This document shows, piece after piece, positions 45,696 through 57,638 of a DNA stretch of 64,000 nucleotides. A program made the position numbers and the translations under genes. Numbering within the stretch: position 1 is the first letter of the stretch; the number at the start of each line of letters is the position of its first letter. The DNA comes from Lactobacillus sp. ESL0700 (lineage in GTDB: Bacteria; Bacillota; Bacilli; Lactobacillales; Lactobacillaceae), in the NCBI RefSeq assembly GCF_029392095.1, contig NZ_CP113930.1, positions 1,561,001-1,625,000 on the forward strand, read 5' to 3'. The notes beneath the pieces are model-generated. The model did not search any database and had not been told where the DNA came from. It saw nothing but the letters and a program-made list of their open reading frames with translations.

Positions 45696-46583
45696 TTAGT
45701 GCACTTGTTTAATTACCGCTGCTATTTGTGCGAACTGGCTAATTGAAAGCTGCTCTGGCCGAATTCTCGGATCAACTCCAAGAGAAGCAATCAGCTCTGC
45801 TCGCTCATCCGCATCTGGAATTAGGTTCTTCAAGTTGTTATTCAAAGTTTTACGACGTTGGGCAAAGCACATCTTGACTACCCAATTAAAGTGCTTGGCA
45901 TCCCCAACATTCGGCTTTTGTTTTAGCGGCGTCAAGACCACGACACTTGAGTCAACTTTTGGCCGTGGAATAAACGAGTTGCTCTTGACAGTTAGTGCCT
46001 CATCCACATTCATCTCAATTTGCACCGCAATTGAGAGCGGACCATAGACTTTTGACCCCGGTTGCGCACTCAAGCGATCCGCCACTTCCTTTTGCATCAT
46101 TAATGTCAGACTAGCAAAGTTCAGCTCAGATTCATTCAAGAAGAAAATAATCGGCGTCGTGATGTAATAAGGCAAGTTAGCAACAACCTTAACTGGCTTG
46201 GTTAAATCAAAGAAATCAGCTAAATCATTTTTAAAATCGGCCTGCAGAATGTCCTTCATCATTAACTCAAAGCGTTCCTTAATTGGAACACCGTCAATTT
46301 GCCTTGGCAATTCATTGTTTAAAATTTCCGGCAGATCATCGTCAACTTCATAAGCAAACACCTTAGCACCAGCATAAAGCAGCTGCTCGGTCAGCGACCC
46401 AATCCCTGGACCAATTTCAATGACCTGATCACCTGGCTGAATTTGCGCAGCCTGCACAATCCCTTGGATTGCATTCAAATCAACCAAAAAGTTTTGCCCC
46501 AAGTTTTTCTTGGCTTTAACAAAGTAGCGGTTAATTATTGCCTGCGTCCTTATCGGCGAGCCAATAGGAATCTCATTATTCAT
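45696..46583 (-). CDS. rsmA: 16S rRNA A1518/A1519 dimethyltransferase
   Basis: The KsgA methyltransferase that dimethylates two adjacent adenines in helix 45 of 16S rRNA. SAM-binding motif I is [16 protein letters not shown], and the catalytic motif IV is [14 protein letters not shown]. It is 295 residues. It overlaps the end of rnmV by 8 bases. Loss of this gene gives kasugamycin resistance. Confidence 0.96.
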   Translation of the reverse strand: MNNEIPIGSPIRTQAIINRYFVKAKKNLGQNFLVDLNAIQGIVQAAQIQPGDQVIEIGPGIGSLTEQLLYAGAKVFAYEVDDDLPEILNNELPRQIDGVPIKERFELMMKDILQADFKNDLADFFDLTKPVKVVANLPYYITTPIIFFLNESELNFASLTLMMQKEVADRLSAQPGSKVYGPLSIAVQIEMNVDEALTVKSNSFIPRPKVDSSVVVLTPLKQKPNVGDAKHFNWVVKMCFAQRRKTLNNNLKNLIPDADERAELIASLGVDPRIRPEQLSISQFAQIAAVIKQVH

Positions 46584-47142
46584 CTTTTGCCTCCTTAACA
46601 GCCGCAGTTAATGCCGCAAGTGTTATTCCAAAAGTATGCAGCCTTTTATAAAATTGTTTGGCATTACCATAACCTACGCTCAACTTAATCCCAACTTGTT
46701 CACGCAATTTACGCGAACCCTGGCCACTAGCTAAGCCCAATTGCTGGTAGGCTTCTTTAGTCAAATCGCTCTGCTCAAGTTTAGCTTCATGAAGATCACT
46801 TAACGCACGCGTTAATGCTTCTTTAGATGCATGCTCAACCCCTAATGAGTTGCCCCGCTTTTGCGGAACCCCTTCCTTACGGGTGATGAATGCCTGCTTG
46901 GCAGTAGGAATTGCTTCTGTTACTAACCGGCGAATGCGTTCACCGTTTAAATCGGGGTCGGTCAAGACGATGACATCCCGCTTTTTAATTAATTCCTTTA
47001 GCTCTGTTAAAACCGCTTGCGGCACATCTGAACCGTTGGTTTCAATCGTTTCAATGCCTGGGAAAAATTGCTTTAGCCTAATTGTGTCGTCTTTTCCCTC
47101 AACGACCACAACTGCGTTAAATTGTTTTTTAGTTAAGACCAT
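46576..47142 (-). CDS. rnmV: Ribonuclease M5
   Basis: The Toprim nuclease that matures 5S rRNA in Firmicutes. It has Toprim motifs [18 protein letters not shown] and [16 protein letters not shown], followed by a C-terminal RNA-binding domain. It is 188 residues, full length. It overlaps tatD upstream by 14 bases and rsmA downstream by 8, a tight operon. Confidence 0.96.
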   Translation of the reverse strand: MVLTKKQFNAVVVVEGKDDTIRLKQFFPGIETIETNGSDVPQAVLTELKELIKKRDVIVLTDPDLNGERIRRLVTEAIPTAKQAFITRKEGVPQKRGNSLGVEHASKEALTRALSDLHEAKLEQSDLTKEAYQQLGLASGQGSRKLREQVGIKLSVGYGNAKQFYKRLHTFGITLAALTAAVKEAKDE

Positions 47143-47895
47143 AAACTCTCACAGTATTTGCGTAAGTTGCCGCAGCAACCTCTTCTATTGGAATATTTTT
47201 CAGTTCAGCAATTGCCTGAGCCACATAATAAACATTCCCCGGCTCATTTTGTCTGCCGCGATACGGTTTCGGCGTCAAAAACGGCGCATCCGTCTCGATT
47301 AGCAGTCTGTCGAGCGGTGTTTGCCTTGCGGACTCGTGGACTTCGGTTGCCTTAGTAAAGGAAACTACACCAGAGTAAGAAAAACAAACATTTAGCTTCA
47401 TGAACTTCTTTAACCACGAAACATCCCCGTTAAAGCTGTGCAAAATCGCACCATATTCCAGATTGCTACTTTTCAAAATATCATAGCAATCACTAAACGC
47501 ATCGCGCGTATGAATATCAACTGGCAAATGCAATTCATGGGCCACTTCAATCTGACGTGCCAATACTCTTTTTTGCACATCACGCGGCGATTCATCCCAA
47601 TAGTAGTCAAGACCAATCTCGCCCATTGCGACCACACCGGGTATCTGCAGCTGCTCAATTAACAAGTCTTCAGCCTGCTGATTGTAATCCTTAGCCACAT
47701 CAGGACAATAACCGACCATCGCATAGACATTATCAAAACGCTGACTAAGATCTATCGCCCGCTTATTAAAGTCTGGGTCTTGTCCCGCACAAATCATCTT
47801 CGTAACGCCTAGTTGCTTGGCACGGTCAATGTAAAATTCTTCCTTACCCCGAAAAGGTTCATCCTGTAAGTGGGTATGGTTATCAATTAATTCCA

Positions 47896-47896
<1 letters not shown>
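47129..47896 (-). CDS. tatD: TatD-family metal-dependent DNase
   Basis: An amidohydrolase-fold nuclease. The metal ligands are in the opening DNHTHLQDEPF, the Glu of AMGEIGLDYYWD, HTRDAFSDCYDIL and the final Asp of LIETDAPFLTPKPYRG. It is 255 residues. It shares its first base with the last base of metG. Confidence 0.95.
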
Positions 47897-49884
<1,988 letters not shown>

Positions 49885-50027
49885 TTAAGATTTATTTGTT
49901 TTCAGTTCATTATACTACACTAAGATAGCTTGAAAATCGTATTATGAGGATTTTTATGGTATAATCTCATTTTTATTTCAGTAATAATTAAAATACCTTT
50001 TAAAATTACCTTCCTATTGATTATACT

Positions 50028-50057
50028 AAAAAAGTCCAGAGATTCTGGACTTTTTTC
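50028..50057 (-). terminator. Terminator after the ABC exporter operon
   Basis: AAGTCCAGA pairs with TCTGGACTT around GAT; T tracts on both strands. Confidence 0.9.
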
Positions 50058-50065
50058 TTCTAAAA

Positions 50066-50818
50066 TTAATCTACCAAATTAAGATAATTCAACTTAACTA
50101 TTCTCTGCCATAAAACAACAACCAATCCTGATATAACTGTACTAATGCCATTTATCAGATACCCCATCTTAACTAGGCGTTGTGCCGCAGCAGCAGTCTG
50201 GTCATAAAAGCTATATGGCAGAATATTCAAATAGACTACACGAATTTGCGCATCCGGTGAAGAAATTCCGATCATAAAGTGAACTATCTGGCTTTTTTCA
50301 ATCTGCCAGAAAAGCGCAATTACAAGTGCAATCACTAAAATGGTAGCAATTAATATTAGAGATTCGCCAATCGCATTTTTTCTGATGTTCTTAAAAATCA
50401 TAGCAAAGGCAAACAGCACTATATAAAAGCTTAATAATGATAGAAATTTACTAAGTGCATACTGGCCAATGGCAACTTTAACACCCGAATGATAATTGTT
50501 TACTTCTTGAAAAACTGCACCGAAAATCGTTGTTAATATCGAGTACATCACTAACTCAATCAAGGTTAATAATTCATTTGCGAACGGCAAAATATTTATC
50601 AGTTCATCACTTCCTAGGTAATAAATTTTAATTAACTGGTAGGTTGTGACAAACAAAATAACGGCGGCAGCCGCGGCATACCACAAGTCATGAACTTCCG
50701 CGATCATTGCACTATGAGGTTTAGCTAATCTAATTAGGCCAAAGATAATTTCGACCCCTATGGGAACAAGAAACAGCGGCAGCATCCTCTTCAATCTGAT
50801 ACCAAGATATTCTCTCAT
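50066..50818 (-). CDS. ABC transporter membrane subunit, six to seven helices
   Basis: A 250-residue integral membrane protein with about seven hydrophobic segments and no large soluble domain. I do not recognise a specific family. It resembles ABC-2-type permeases paired with YtrB/EcsA-like ATPases. It overlaps the ATPase gene upstream by four bases and has GGAGG before the ATG, so the two form one unit. The substrate is unknown; antimicrobial-peptide defence or self-protection is a common role for such pairs. Confidence 0.65.
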   Translation of the reverse strand: MREYLGIRLKRMLPLFLVPIGVEIIFGLIRLAKPHSAMIAEVHDLWYAAAAAVILFVTTYQLIKIYYLGSDELINILPFANELLTLIELVMYSILTTIFGAVFQEVNNYHSGVKVAIGQYALSKFLSLLSFYIVLFAFAMIFKNIRKNAIGESLILIATILVIALVIALFWQIEKSQIVHFMIGISSPDAQIRVVYLNILPYSFYDQTAAAAQRLVKMGYLINGISTVISGLVVVLWQRIVKLNYLNLVD

Positions 50819-51474
50819 CTTCCTACCTCCTCAAAGTAAGCTTCTTCAAGGCTGCTATATTTAGTTAAGATATTTTTCTTCGTATCTTGCAAAAGCAACT
50901 GCCCATTTCTCATCAAGATTACTTCGTCAAACATGCTACCCAAATCTCGCAACAAGTGCGTAACGATTAAAACTGTACTGTCTTTTCGGCGATAATTTTC
51001 AATCGCTTCAATAAAAGCAGCCCGATTAATTGGATCAATTGCCGATAATGGTTCATCCATCACATAAAAATCCGTATTTCTCGATAAAATCAATGCTAAA
51101 TGAATCTCCTCGTGATTCCCCTTAGAACCATCGTGAATTTTCATATTAGGATTAAGGTTAAAATGCTCAAGAATTTTCAGAGCACGCTTTTCATCAAAAT
51201 CAGGATAAAACTGCTTAAATAACTTTATTGCCTGTTTAATCCGCAAGTTTTCATAAAGGAAAAATCTATCAGGCATATAGGCAATACTTTCATTAACTGT
51301 TCTTGTTCCTTTAAAGCGGTTTAGTCTGCCTATTATTACATTAATCAGCGTCGTTTTGCCGGCACCATTTTCACCAAGAATACCGACAATTTTGCCATTA
51401 TTAGTAAGTTGGATACTTAAATTATTTAAAGAAATATGCTTACCATATTTAACAGTTAAGTTACTTAGCTTCAT
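50815..51474 (-). CDS. ABC transporter ATP-binding protein, atypical signature
   Basis: A 219-residue ATPase with Walker A GILGENGAGKTTL, Walker B FYVMDEPLSAIDP and H-loop LIVTHLLRD. The C-loop reads DGSKGNHEEIHLAL rather than LSGGQ, as in the YtrB/BcrA-like subgroup with SKG-type loops but further degenerate. GAAAGGAAG precedes the ATG. No GntR regulator sits upstream, unlike most ytr-like operons. Confidence 0.82.
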   Translation of the reverse strand: MKLSNLTVKYGKHISLNNLSIQLTNNGKIVGILGENGAGKTTLINVIIGRLNRFKGTRTVNESIAYMPDRFFLYENLRIKQAIKLFKQFYPDFDEKRALKILEHFNLNPNMKIHDGSKGNHEEIHLALILSRNTDFYVMDEPLSAIDPINRAAFIEAIENYRRKDSTVLIVTHLLRDLGSMFDEVILMRNGQLLLQDTKKNILTKYSSLEEAYFEEVGR

Positions 51475-51558
51475 ATTGCTTCCTTTCTAATATAATAATG
51501 CATCAGTTTTACTGTACTATTATGTTGTAACACCATTACAAATAGAAAGCAAATTACC

Positions 51559-51600
51559 AAAAAAGGCGACTTAGATAAAAACCTAAGTCGCCTTTTTAGC
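51559..51600 (-). terminator. Terminator after mgtA
   Basis: AAAAAGGCGACTTAG pairs with CTAAGTCGCCTTTTT. Confidence 0.92.
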
Positions 51601-51608
51601 ATTAATAG

Positions 51609-54299
51609 TTAAATTAAGAATTTTTCACCTTTTAAATAGAAGTGCTTGACGATTGTCGTCAATAAAATATAGAGAATCAAAATTCCCAAAATGACCCACA
51701 TGTAGCTAAGTGGCATTGGACCAAACTTGAGTGCATCGGCAACAACGGAGAATGGCAATAGAGTACCGATGATCCCTGCGCCAAAGGTTGCCAAGATGAC
51801 TGCATAAGTTGCGTGCTGCTGAATGAATGGCAAGTGGCGATCACGCAAGGCGTGAATAACCATTTCCTGTGTCCACAGCGACTCAATAAACCAGCCAGTA
51901 TGAAACAGGGCCACAAAGGCAACTTGTTGAGCTGGTGAAAGCGCGGTATAGCTGCCGCCAACAAGTCGCGGACAAATTATGAAGTACAGCAATGCAAACG
52001 TCACAATGTCAAAGACCGATGAGGTCGGACCAAAGTAAAACATAAACTTCGGCAATTTCTTAGTTGACCAAGTTCGCGGCTGCTTCAAATATTCATCCGA
52101 CATTGTATCAAACGGTAGTGACAAGCAACTAGTACCATACAGTAAGTCCAGAATTAACAACTGCAGCGGCAACATCGGCAAGAATGGTAAGAACGATGAA
52201 GCAACTAAAATCGATAAAATGTTACCAAAGTTCGAAGACAAGGTAATCTTGATATATTTCATCGTGTTACCAAAGACCTTACGACCAATTCTGACGCCCT
52301 TTTCCAGCACATTCAAATCCTTGTGCAGCAAAATAATGTCAGCTGACTCCTTAGCAATATCAACCGCGGTATCAACAGAAATCGAAACATCAGCGGCCTT
52401 CATTGCGGGAGCATCGTTAATGCCGTCACCCATGTAGCCAACTGTATGCCCATTTTGCTTGAGCAAATTAATAATCTTCGTCTTGTCCTCTGGTGACAAC
52501 TTAACAAATATATTGCATTCTTCAACCATCTTAGCCAATTCTTCAGGACTCTTGCCATCTAAATCAGCACCAGAATACACATTATCAACGTTTAACCCAA
52601 CTTGCAGACCAACCGTTCTTGTGACAGCTTCATTGTCGCCCGTTAGGATTTTGACATTAATCCCATCATTCTTTAGCTTGGCTAAAGCATTTTTGGCACT
52701 TTCCTTTGGTGGATCAAGGAAGGCTAAAAAGCCACACAAAATCAAGTTGCTTTCATCTTTAGTGGAAAACTCACCAACTGGTGCAGGATTAGGCTTATAC
52801 CCCAGCATAATTACCCGCAGACCGTCATCATTCATGTTATCAATCTTGGCCATGACCTTTTGCTTACGCTCAGGTGTTAATGCCAAAATCTGCCCGTCAA
52901 CTTCGACGCGGTTAGAAACAGCAATCATTTCTTCTGCAGCACCCTTGGTTACCAAGAGGTGCTCACCGTGTTCACGGTCGGAATTTTCAACCACAACACT
53001 CATGCGCCGTCTAGAAAAGTCAAACGGAATTTCATCAATCTTGTTATAATCACGCTGAATTTCGTTAACGTCCAGCTCGTCACCAGCCGCCTCAATTATT
53101 GCCTTGTCAATCAGATTTTTCATCCCTGTTTGGTAATAAGAATTGAGGTAACCCAGCTCCAAAATTTTAGGTGTTTCCCGCAAGTTTAAATCATAGTGTC
53201 GTTCCAAAACGACCTTGTCCTGCGTTAACGTCCCTGTCTTGTCGGTACACAGTATATCAGCCGAGCCAAAGTTTTGAATTGAATTCATCTTTTTAACAAT
53301 TGTGCCGTGCTTGGACATTTCAACTGAACCCTTGACCAAGTTAGTCGTCACAATAACCGGCAACATTTCTGGGGTCAGGCCCACAGCCGTTGCAATCGCG
53401 AAGATTAAGGCATCAATCCAGTTGCCCTTGGTCAAGCCGTTAATGATAAGCACTAGCGGCGCAATAATCGCGGTCATGGTAATTAATAATTTCGAAATAT
53501 TTTTAATGCCAACGTCAAAGGATGTATTCTTGACGTCACTTCTGGCAATGTCATGAGCCAACTTGCCAAACATAGTGTGTGAACCCGTCGCAAAGACGAC
53601 GCCAAGGCCAGCACCGGAAACAATCGTTGTCCCCTCATATAAAACATTGGGATAATCAAGATAATCGCGGTCTCTACCTACACCGGGTCTCTTAGTGGCA
53701 ATCTTTTCCACAGGGCTTGACTCACCGTTGAGCGAACTTGACGAGCAAAAGAGGTCCTTACTTGAAAGCAGACGCATGTCAGCAGGCACCAAGTCCCCTG
53801 CTCCAAGCCGAATGACATCACCGATAACCACTTGGTCAGTCGGAATTTCTTGGTCCTTACCATCACGGATAACATCGGTAGTAACTGATACCATCTTTAG
53901 CAGCGAATTAACGGCATTAGACGACTTAATGTTCTGGATAAAACTGGTAATCCCAGATATCAAAACCATTGTCACCATAATTAACACTGTACTTAAATCT
54001 TTCTGTCCAGCCGGAACAAAAATATAGTCAGTAAACAGCGACAACGTTGCTAGAACTAACAGAACCAAGGTAAACGGTGTAATAAACGCCTCGGCCAAAA
54101 AGCGCAGCTTAGAATCGTGTTTGTTTGAGGCGATCTGATTCGATCCATATTCCTCACGATTTTTATCAGCCTGCTTACCAGATAGCCCGTTACTGCTCGC
54201 GTGGAGCCGTGCCAACGTTTCGGCACGTGTCTCCTTGGCAATTGCTTTAACCCGCTGCAAGTCTTTGCTTTCAGCCTGGTTATTAGGTTTTCTCAGCAT
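51609..54299 (-). CDS. mgtA: Magnesium-importing P-type ATPase
   Basis: A P3B-type ATPase that brings Mg2+ into the cell. It has a Ser/Gly phosphatase motif region (SLNGESSPVEK), the phosphorylated Asp in CTDKTGTLTQDK, the hinge MGDGINDAPAMKAADVSISV, and ten membrane helices. It is 896 residues from the ATG at 54299, which has AAGGAG upstream; an in-frame GTG three codons earlier lies inside the ribosome site. The M-box riboswitch upstream fixes the Mg2+ assignment. Confidence 0.95.
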   Translation of the reverse strand: MLRKPNNQAESKDLQRVKAIAKETRAETLARLHASSNGLSGKQADKNREEYGSNQIASNKHDSKLRFLAEAFITPFTLVLLVLATLSLFTDYIFVPAGQKDLSTVLIMVTMVLISGITSFIQNIKSSNAVNSLLKMVSVTTDVIRDGKDQEIPTDQVVIGDVIRLGAGDLVPADMRLLSSKDLFCSSSSLNGESSPVEKIATKRPGVGRDRDYLDYPNVLYEGTTIVSGAGLGVVFATGSHTMFGKLAHDIARSDVKNTSFDVGIKNISKLLITMTAIIAPLVLIINGLTKGNWIDALIFAIATAVGLTPEMLPVIVTTNLVKGSVEMSKHGTIVKKMNSIQNFGSADILCTDKTGTLTQDKVVLERHYDLNLRETPKILELGYLNSYYQTGMKNLIDKAIIEAAGDELDVNEIQRDYNKIDEIPFDFSRRRMSVVVENSDREHGEHLLVTKGAAEEMIAVSNRVEVDGQILALTPERKQKVMAKIDNMNDDGLRVIMLGYKPNPAPVGEFSTKDESNLILCGFLAFLDPPKESAKNALAKLKNDGINVKILTGDNEAVTRTVGLQVGLNVDNVYSGADLDGKSPEELAKMVEECNIFVKLSPEDKTKIINLLKQNGHTVGYMGDGINDAPAMKAADVSISVDTAVDIAKESADIILLHKDLNVLEKGVRIGRKVFGNTMKYIKITLSSNFGNILSILVASSFLPFLPMLPLQLLILDLLYGTSCLSLPFDTMSDEYLKQPRTWSTKKLPKFMFYFGPTSSVFDIVTFALLYFIICPRLVGGSYTALSPAQQVAFVALFHTGWFIESLWTQEMVIHALRDRHLPFIQQHATYAVILATFGAGIIGTLLPFSVVADALKFGPMPLSYMWVILGILILYILLTTIVKHFYLKGEKFLI

Positions 54300-54333
54300 C
54301 CTTACCACTCCTTATTTAAAAATCTCAAACAAA

Positions 54334-54370
54334 CTAAAAAAGCCGCATGCAAAAGCTGCAGGCGACCTTC
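54334..54370 (-). terminator. Expression-platform terminator of the M-box
   Basis: On the minus strand GCCTGCA pairs with TGCATGCGGC (one bulge), followed by six T, between the aptamer and the mgtA ribosome site. Confidence 0.7.
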
Positions 54371-54402
54371 TTTTAAACAAGGTATCATATATCATAATAT
54401 AC

Positions 54403-54550
54403 TCGTCGTTCAGTTTTAACACTACGTGACGTAAGCACATGCTAGCTATCTGGATCTCGCCTTAAATCGACGACACCTATTTAACCCGTTGGCATCTCTG
54501 GATGTTTCTGGGCGATAGCGTGTGTTCACGTAGGAGTCTCACCTAACAGT
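54403..54550 (-). promoter_or_regulatory. M-box (Mg2+) riboswitch of mgtA
   Basis: On the minus strand the conserved M-box core is present in order: GTTAGGTGAGACTCCTA, then CGCTATCGCCCAGAAAC, ATCCAGAGATGCCAA, GGGTTAAATAGG, and a 3' part ATGTGCTTACGTCACGTAG ending near GTGTTAAAACTGAACGACG. High Mg2+ should fold it and favour the terminator at 54334-54370. Confidence 0.93.
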
Positions 54551-54578
54551 TTATTTGTTTTATTGAATTTACATAGTG

Positions 54579-54608
54579 AGTGTAATCCATAACCGTGGAT
54601 CAAGTCAA
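54579..54608 (-). promoter_or_regulatory. Promoter of the M-box/mgtA transcript
   Basis: On the minus strand TTGACT (54603-54608), 18-bp spacer, TACACT (54579-54584). Confidence 0.6.
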
Positions 54609-54670
54609 CTAATTTAGTCTAAATTATTTATAAAAAGTAGGATAATGTTGCCTAATATATTAATCATTGG

Positions 54671-55339
54671 CTACTTTTGCATTCGATTTTTAGGTTGCAA
54701 ATTATGCCGGAAAAAGTAGTATAACCCAGCAACTACAATGACTAACGCCAAAGCAATCGGTAGCGCCAAACGATGAGGGTGAGCAATCTGCGAGCGCTCA
54801 TCATTAGTTAGGTCATACTTGTCAAAGGAATATTGATATTGCTGGTCAATCGTGGTTGCACAAGCGCGAAAAACAAAGCGCAATCCCTTGTTAAACTCGG
54901 TCTTGTTATTGCTGCGCAATTGGTCCGATTGTGACCGGATAATATTACCGCGCGTATCCGCCGTAAAGGCCGCGTGCAAGTCTTTACTCGAAAAGATCTG
55001 CACATTGCGCTTTTTACCCTTAGTACCAACAATGATAAAAACCGTCCGCTTCGATTTGGCCAAATTTTTAGGTGTTAGACCATCAATTCGGTTAAGTGTG
55101 CGAACCACAATTTGCGGCTGCTCACCAGTTTGCCAATAACGGTCATTTTTAGCAGTAATTAATGCTTTAGTCGCATGATTTAAAACATGACTATTATCCT
55201 GAATATTCGCATTTGAAAAACCGGTTAATGTACAAAAAAGTCCAATTAAAACGGTAATTAATGTCAGCTTAGTTTTCAGCGTCTTCCAGTTTATGCGCCA
55301 ATTGTTCCACATACTTGCGGTCGATTTTAATTTGCTCAT
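54671..55339 (-). CDS. TPM-domain-like membrane-anchored protein
   Basis: An exported protein of about 222 residues with an N-terminal membrane/signal segment (LTLITVLIGLFCTLTGF), a central domain resembling TPM/YgcG proteins (ALITAKNDRYWQTGEQPQIVVRTLNRIDG, then TVFIIVGTKGKKRNVQIFSS), and one C-terminal membrane helix (ALPIALALVIVVAGLYYFF) with a basic tail. The start is uncertain: the frame is open to 55396, and the ATG at 55339 has a GTGGGG site. Any of these overlaps comEB by tens of bases. Confidence 0.65.
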   Translation of the reverse strand: MSKLKSTASMWNNWRINWKTLKTKLTLITVLIGLFCTLTGFSNANIQDNSHVLNHATKALITAKNDRYWQTGEQPQIVVRTLNRIDGLTPKNLAKSKRTVFIIVGTKGKKRNVQIFSSKDLHAAFTADTRGNIIRSQSDQLRSNNKTEFNKGLRFVFRACATTIDQQYQYSFDKYDLTNDERSQIAHPHRLALPIALALVIVVAGLYYFFRHNLQPKNRMQK

Positions 55340-55748
55340 AGGGAACCCCACAATCTTTGAATAGTGCAATTGCCAGTGGATTATCATGATAATCAAAATA
55401 ATAGTTGATTTTTTTAACTCCAGCCTGAACTAAGGATTTAGCACAATTATAACAAGGAAAATGCGTGACGTAGATTTCCGTGTTGTCCGTTGAGACACCA
55501 TTTCTAGCACATTGAATTAGTGAATTCATCTCTGAATGAATTGTCCGCACGCAATGCCCATCAACTAGTTGGTGGCCAACATCATCGCAATGTGGCGCGC
55601 CAGTCACAGAGCCATTATAACCGGTTCCAATAATACGGTTATCTTTAACTAGCACATTGCCAACAAGCGCCCGATCACACGTTGAACGCTGAGCAATAAC
55701 TAAGGCCTGCATCATAAAATATTGTTTCCACGGAATTCGATCACGCAT
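55269..55748 (-). CDS. comEB: dCMP/cytidine deaminase family protein (ComEB-like)
   Basis: A zinc-dependent deaminase, usually dCMP to dUMP for thymidylate synthesis; named ComEB by homology in competence loci, though no comEA/comEC is next to it here. The zinc ligands are in TIHSEMNSLIQC and PCYNCAKSLV. It begins RIPWKQYFMMQALVIAQRSTC. It is 159 residues. GAGG lies before the ATG. Its 3' end overlaps the TPM-like gene. Confidence 0.92.
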   Translation of the reverse strand: MRDRIPWKQYFMMQALVIAQRSTCDRALVGNVLVKDNRIIGTGYNGSVTGAPHCDDVGHQLVDGHCVRTIHSEMNSLIQCARNGVSTDNTEIYVTHFPCYNCAKSLVQAGVKKINYYFDYHDNPLAIALFKDCGVPYEQIKIDRKYVEQLAHKLEDAEN

Positions 55749-55753
55749 TGTGT

Positions 55754-56776
55754 TTACCTCTTGTCAAAGTAATTTAAGCCAATTGCATCCCGGACTTGTC
55801 GTAATGTCTCGTTAGCAACTGCATTAGCCTTCTTCGAGCCCTCAATTAACATTTCATAAACAGCATCTTCATCTTGGGCAAATTTTGCTCGCCGCTCACG
55901 AATTGGTGCTAATTCTGCTTCTAAAACTTTGTTTAAGTAACGCTTAATTTTGACATCACCCAGACCACCTTTTTGGTAATCTGCCTTCAATTGCGCTACC
56001 TTATCCTTATCAGGATCAAAAATATCAAGATATGTGAAAACAGTGTTGCCCTCAATCTTACCCGGATCCTCAACGTGAACGTGATCTGGATCGGTGTACA
56101 TTGACATAACCTTCTTTTGCACTGTCTCTGCATCGTCCGACAAGTAAATGGCATTGTTTAATGACTTGGACATCTTGGCATTGCCGTCAAGACCCGGCAA
56201 CCGACCGCTGCCACCTTCTGGGAAGTAGCCCTTAGGCTCAACTAGGACATCACAATTGTACACACGGTTAAAGGTACGCACGATTTCCCGAGCTTGCTCA
56301 ATCATTGGTTCCTGATCGTCACCAGCGGGAACAAGTGCTGCTTTAAAGGCAGTAATGTCAGCTGCTTGTGAAACCGGATAGTTCAAAAAGCCAACTGGAA
56401 TTGAATCGTTAAAGCCTTTTTGCTTAATTTCGGTTTTAACAGTTGGATTACGTTCGAGCCGGCTAACAGTTACCAAGTCCATGTAGTAAGCAGTTAACTC
56501 AAACAATGCCGAAATTTGTGACTGCACAAAAATCGTGGAAATCTCTGGATCAATGCCAACAGCTAGGTAGTCTAGTGCTACTTGAATGAGGCTGTTGCGG
56601 ATTTTTTCGGGATTGCGCGCATTGTCAGTCAAAGCTTGCGTGTCGGCAATCATAATAAATGGTTGATACTCACCCGAATTTTGAAGCATTACCCGGTTCT
56701 TCAACGAGCCAATGTAGTGTCCAATGTGGAGCTTTCCAGTTGGGCGGTCACCTGTTAAAATAATTTTCTTATCCAT
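55754..56776 (-). CDS. trpS: Tryptophanyl-tRNA synthetase
   Basis: A class I synthetase charging tRNA-Trp. Its HIGH motif is [17 protein letters not shown] and its KMSKS motif is [11 protein letters not shown]. It is 340 residues, full length. No T-box is seen in the short leader. comEB follows 5 bases downstream. Confidence 0.97.
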   Translation of the reverse strand: MDKKIILTGDRPTGKLHIGHYIGSLKNRVMLQNSGEYQPFIMIADTQALTDNARNPEKIRNSLIQVALDYLAVGIDPEISTIFVQSQISALFELTAYYMDLVTVSRLERNPTVKTEIKQKGFNDSIPVGFLNYPVSQAADITAFKAALVPAGDDQEPMIEQAREIVRTFNRVYNCDVLVEPKGYFPEGGSGRLPGLDGNAKMSKSLNNAIYLSDDAETVQKKVMSMYTDPDHVHVEDPGKIEGNTVFTYLDIFDPDKDKVAQLKADYQKGGLGDVKIKRYLNKVLEAELAPIRERRAKFAQDEDAVYEMLIEGSKKANAVANETLRQVRDAIGLNYFDKR

Positions 56777-56874
56777 CTGTTTTTTGGCCTTCTTTAAAAA
56801 TTAAAATCTTATTTAATATAATCGTTATACTTGATTTTACCAAAAATCAAGCAATGATTAAACCTAGAGGAAAA

Positions 56875-57477
56875 ATGTGTAATCAATTCCAATTGCCTAA
56901 CTTGGCAGAAATCAAAAAATATTTAGTAGCCGACCTTAACTTACCGTTGAGCAAGCCCGCGGCTAACCTCCCGCAAAATCAAGCGGTCTTTCCTAAAGAA
57001 GACGCACCCGTCTTGCTCTACCAAAATAACCAATTACAATTAGTGCCTAAATCTTGGGGTTATCCTAGTCCAGTTGACAATAAAAAAGTGATTTTTAACG
57101 CTCGCGTTGAACGCTTTTTTGAAAATAAACCGTCGATGTGAGATTCATCTTTTGCCAAATCACGGTGCATTATCATCACCAAGCAATTCTGGGAATCCGG
57201 ACATCAAACTTATGCAGTTAATGGTCACACTTATCATGAACGCTATGGTTTTCGCGACCCCAATGCACCTTTAACTTTGATTGCTGGTATTTATCAAGGC
57301 GACCATTTTTCAATGGTAACAACTAAGCCCAACGCTGACATGGCACCAATTCATGACCGGATGCCGTTAATAATTACCGCAGCAGAATTGCGCCGTTGGC
57401 TATTTCAAAATTTTACTAGCCTGATTGATCGCAGTCAGCTGCCGTTAGCAGTTAAGAAAATGCCGCAGAGAAAGTAA
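56875..57477 (+). pseudogene. SRAP/YedK-family gene broken by one in-frame TGA
   Basis: The SOS-response-associated peptidase family crosslinks abasic sites in single-stranded DNA through Cys2. Here the start is MCNQF, with Cys2 kept, at 56875 after AGAGG. NARVE is near residue 75, and the His motif HDRMPLII lies near the end. At codon 89 (57139-57141) TGA stands where the family has Trp; the rest of the frame is open to 57477 and well conserved. A single TGG-to-TGA change would explain it. It may be recent decay or a sequencing error. Confidence 0.85.
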
Positions 57478-57489
57478 CCGCGGAAAGAA

Positions 57490-57536
57490 ATAAAAAGAAC
57501 ATTAACTCAAATAGAAAAGCTAATGTTCTTTTATTA
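57490..57536 (+). terminator. Terminator after the SRAP gene
   Basis: AAAAGAACATTA pairs with TAATGTTCTTTT over a loop. Confidence 0.8.
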
Positions 57537-57638
57537 TACAAACATATGTTCAAAAAACAAGAATAGATATTACTTAAACTTAGTTCGCTACTGAAGTATA
57601 ATGGCTGTAATTATTATTTCTATTATGCGGTGATATAT

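Noticed and set aside
46850..47302. 150-codon plus-strand frame across rnmV/tatD
   Set aside because: Antisense to two well-supported genes; no ribosome site or domain.
52459..53049. 196-codon plus-strand frame inside mgtA
   Set aside because: Antisense shadow of the highly conserved P-type ATPase; no ribosome site.
57139..57141. Selenocysteine or recoded Trp at the SRAP TGA
   Set aside because: No selenoprotein machinery is expected in lactobacilli, and TGA is used as a normal stop in neighbouring genes.
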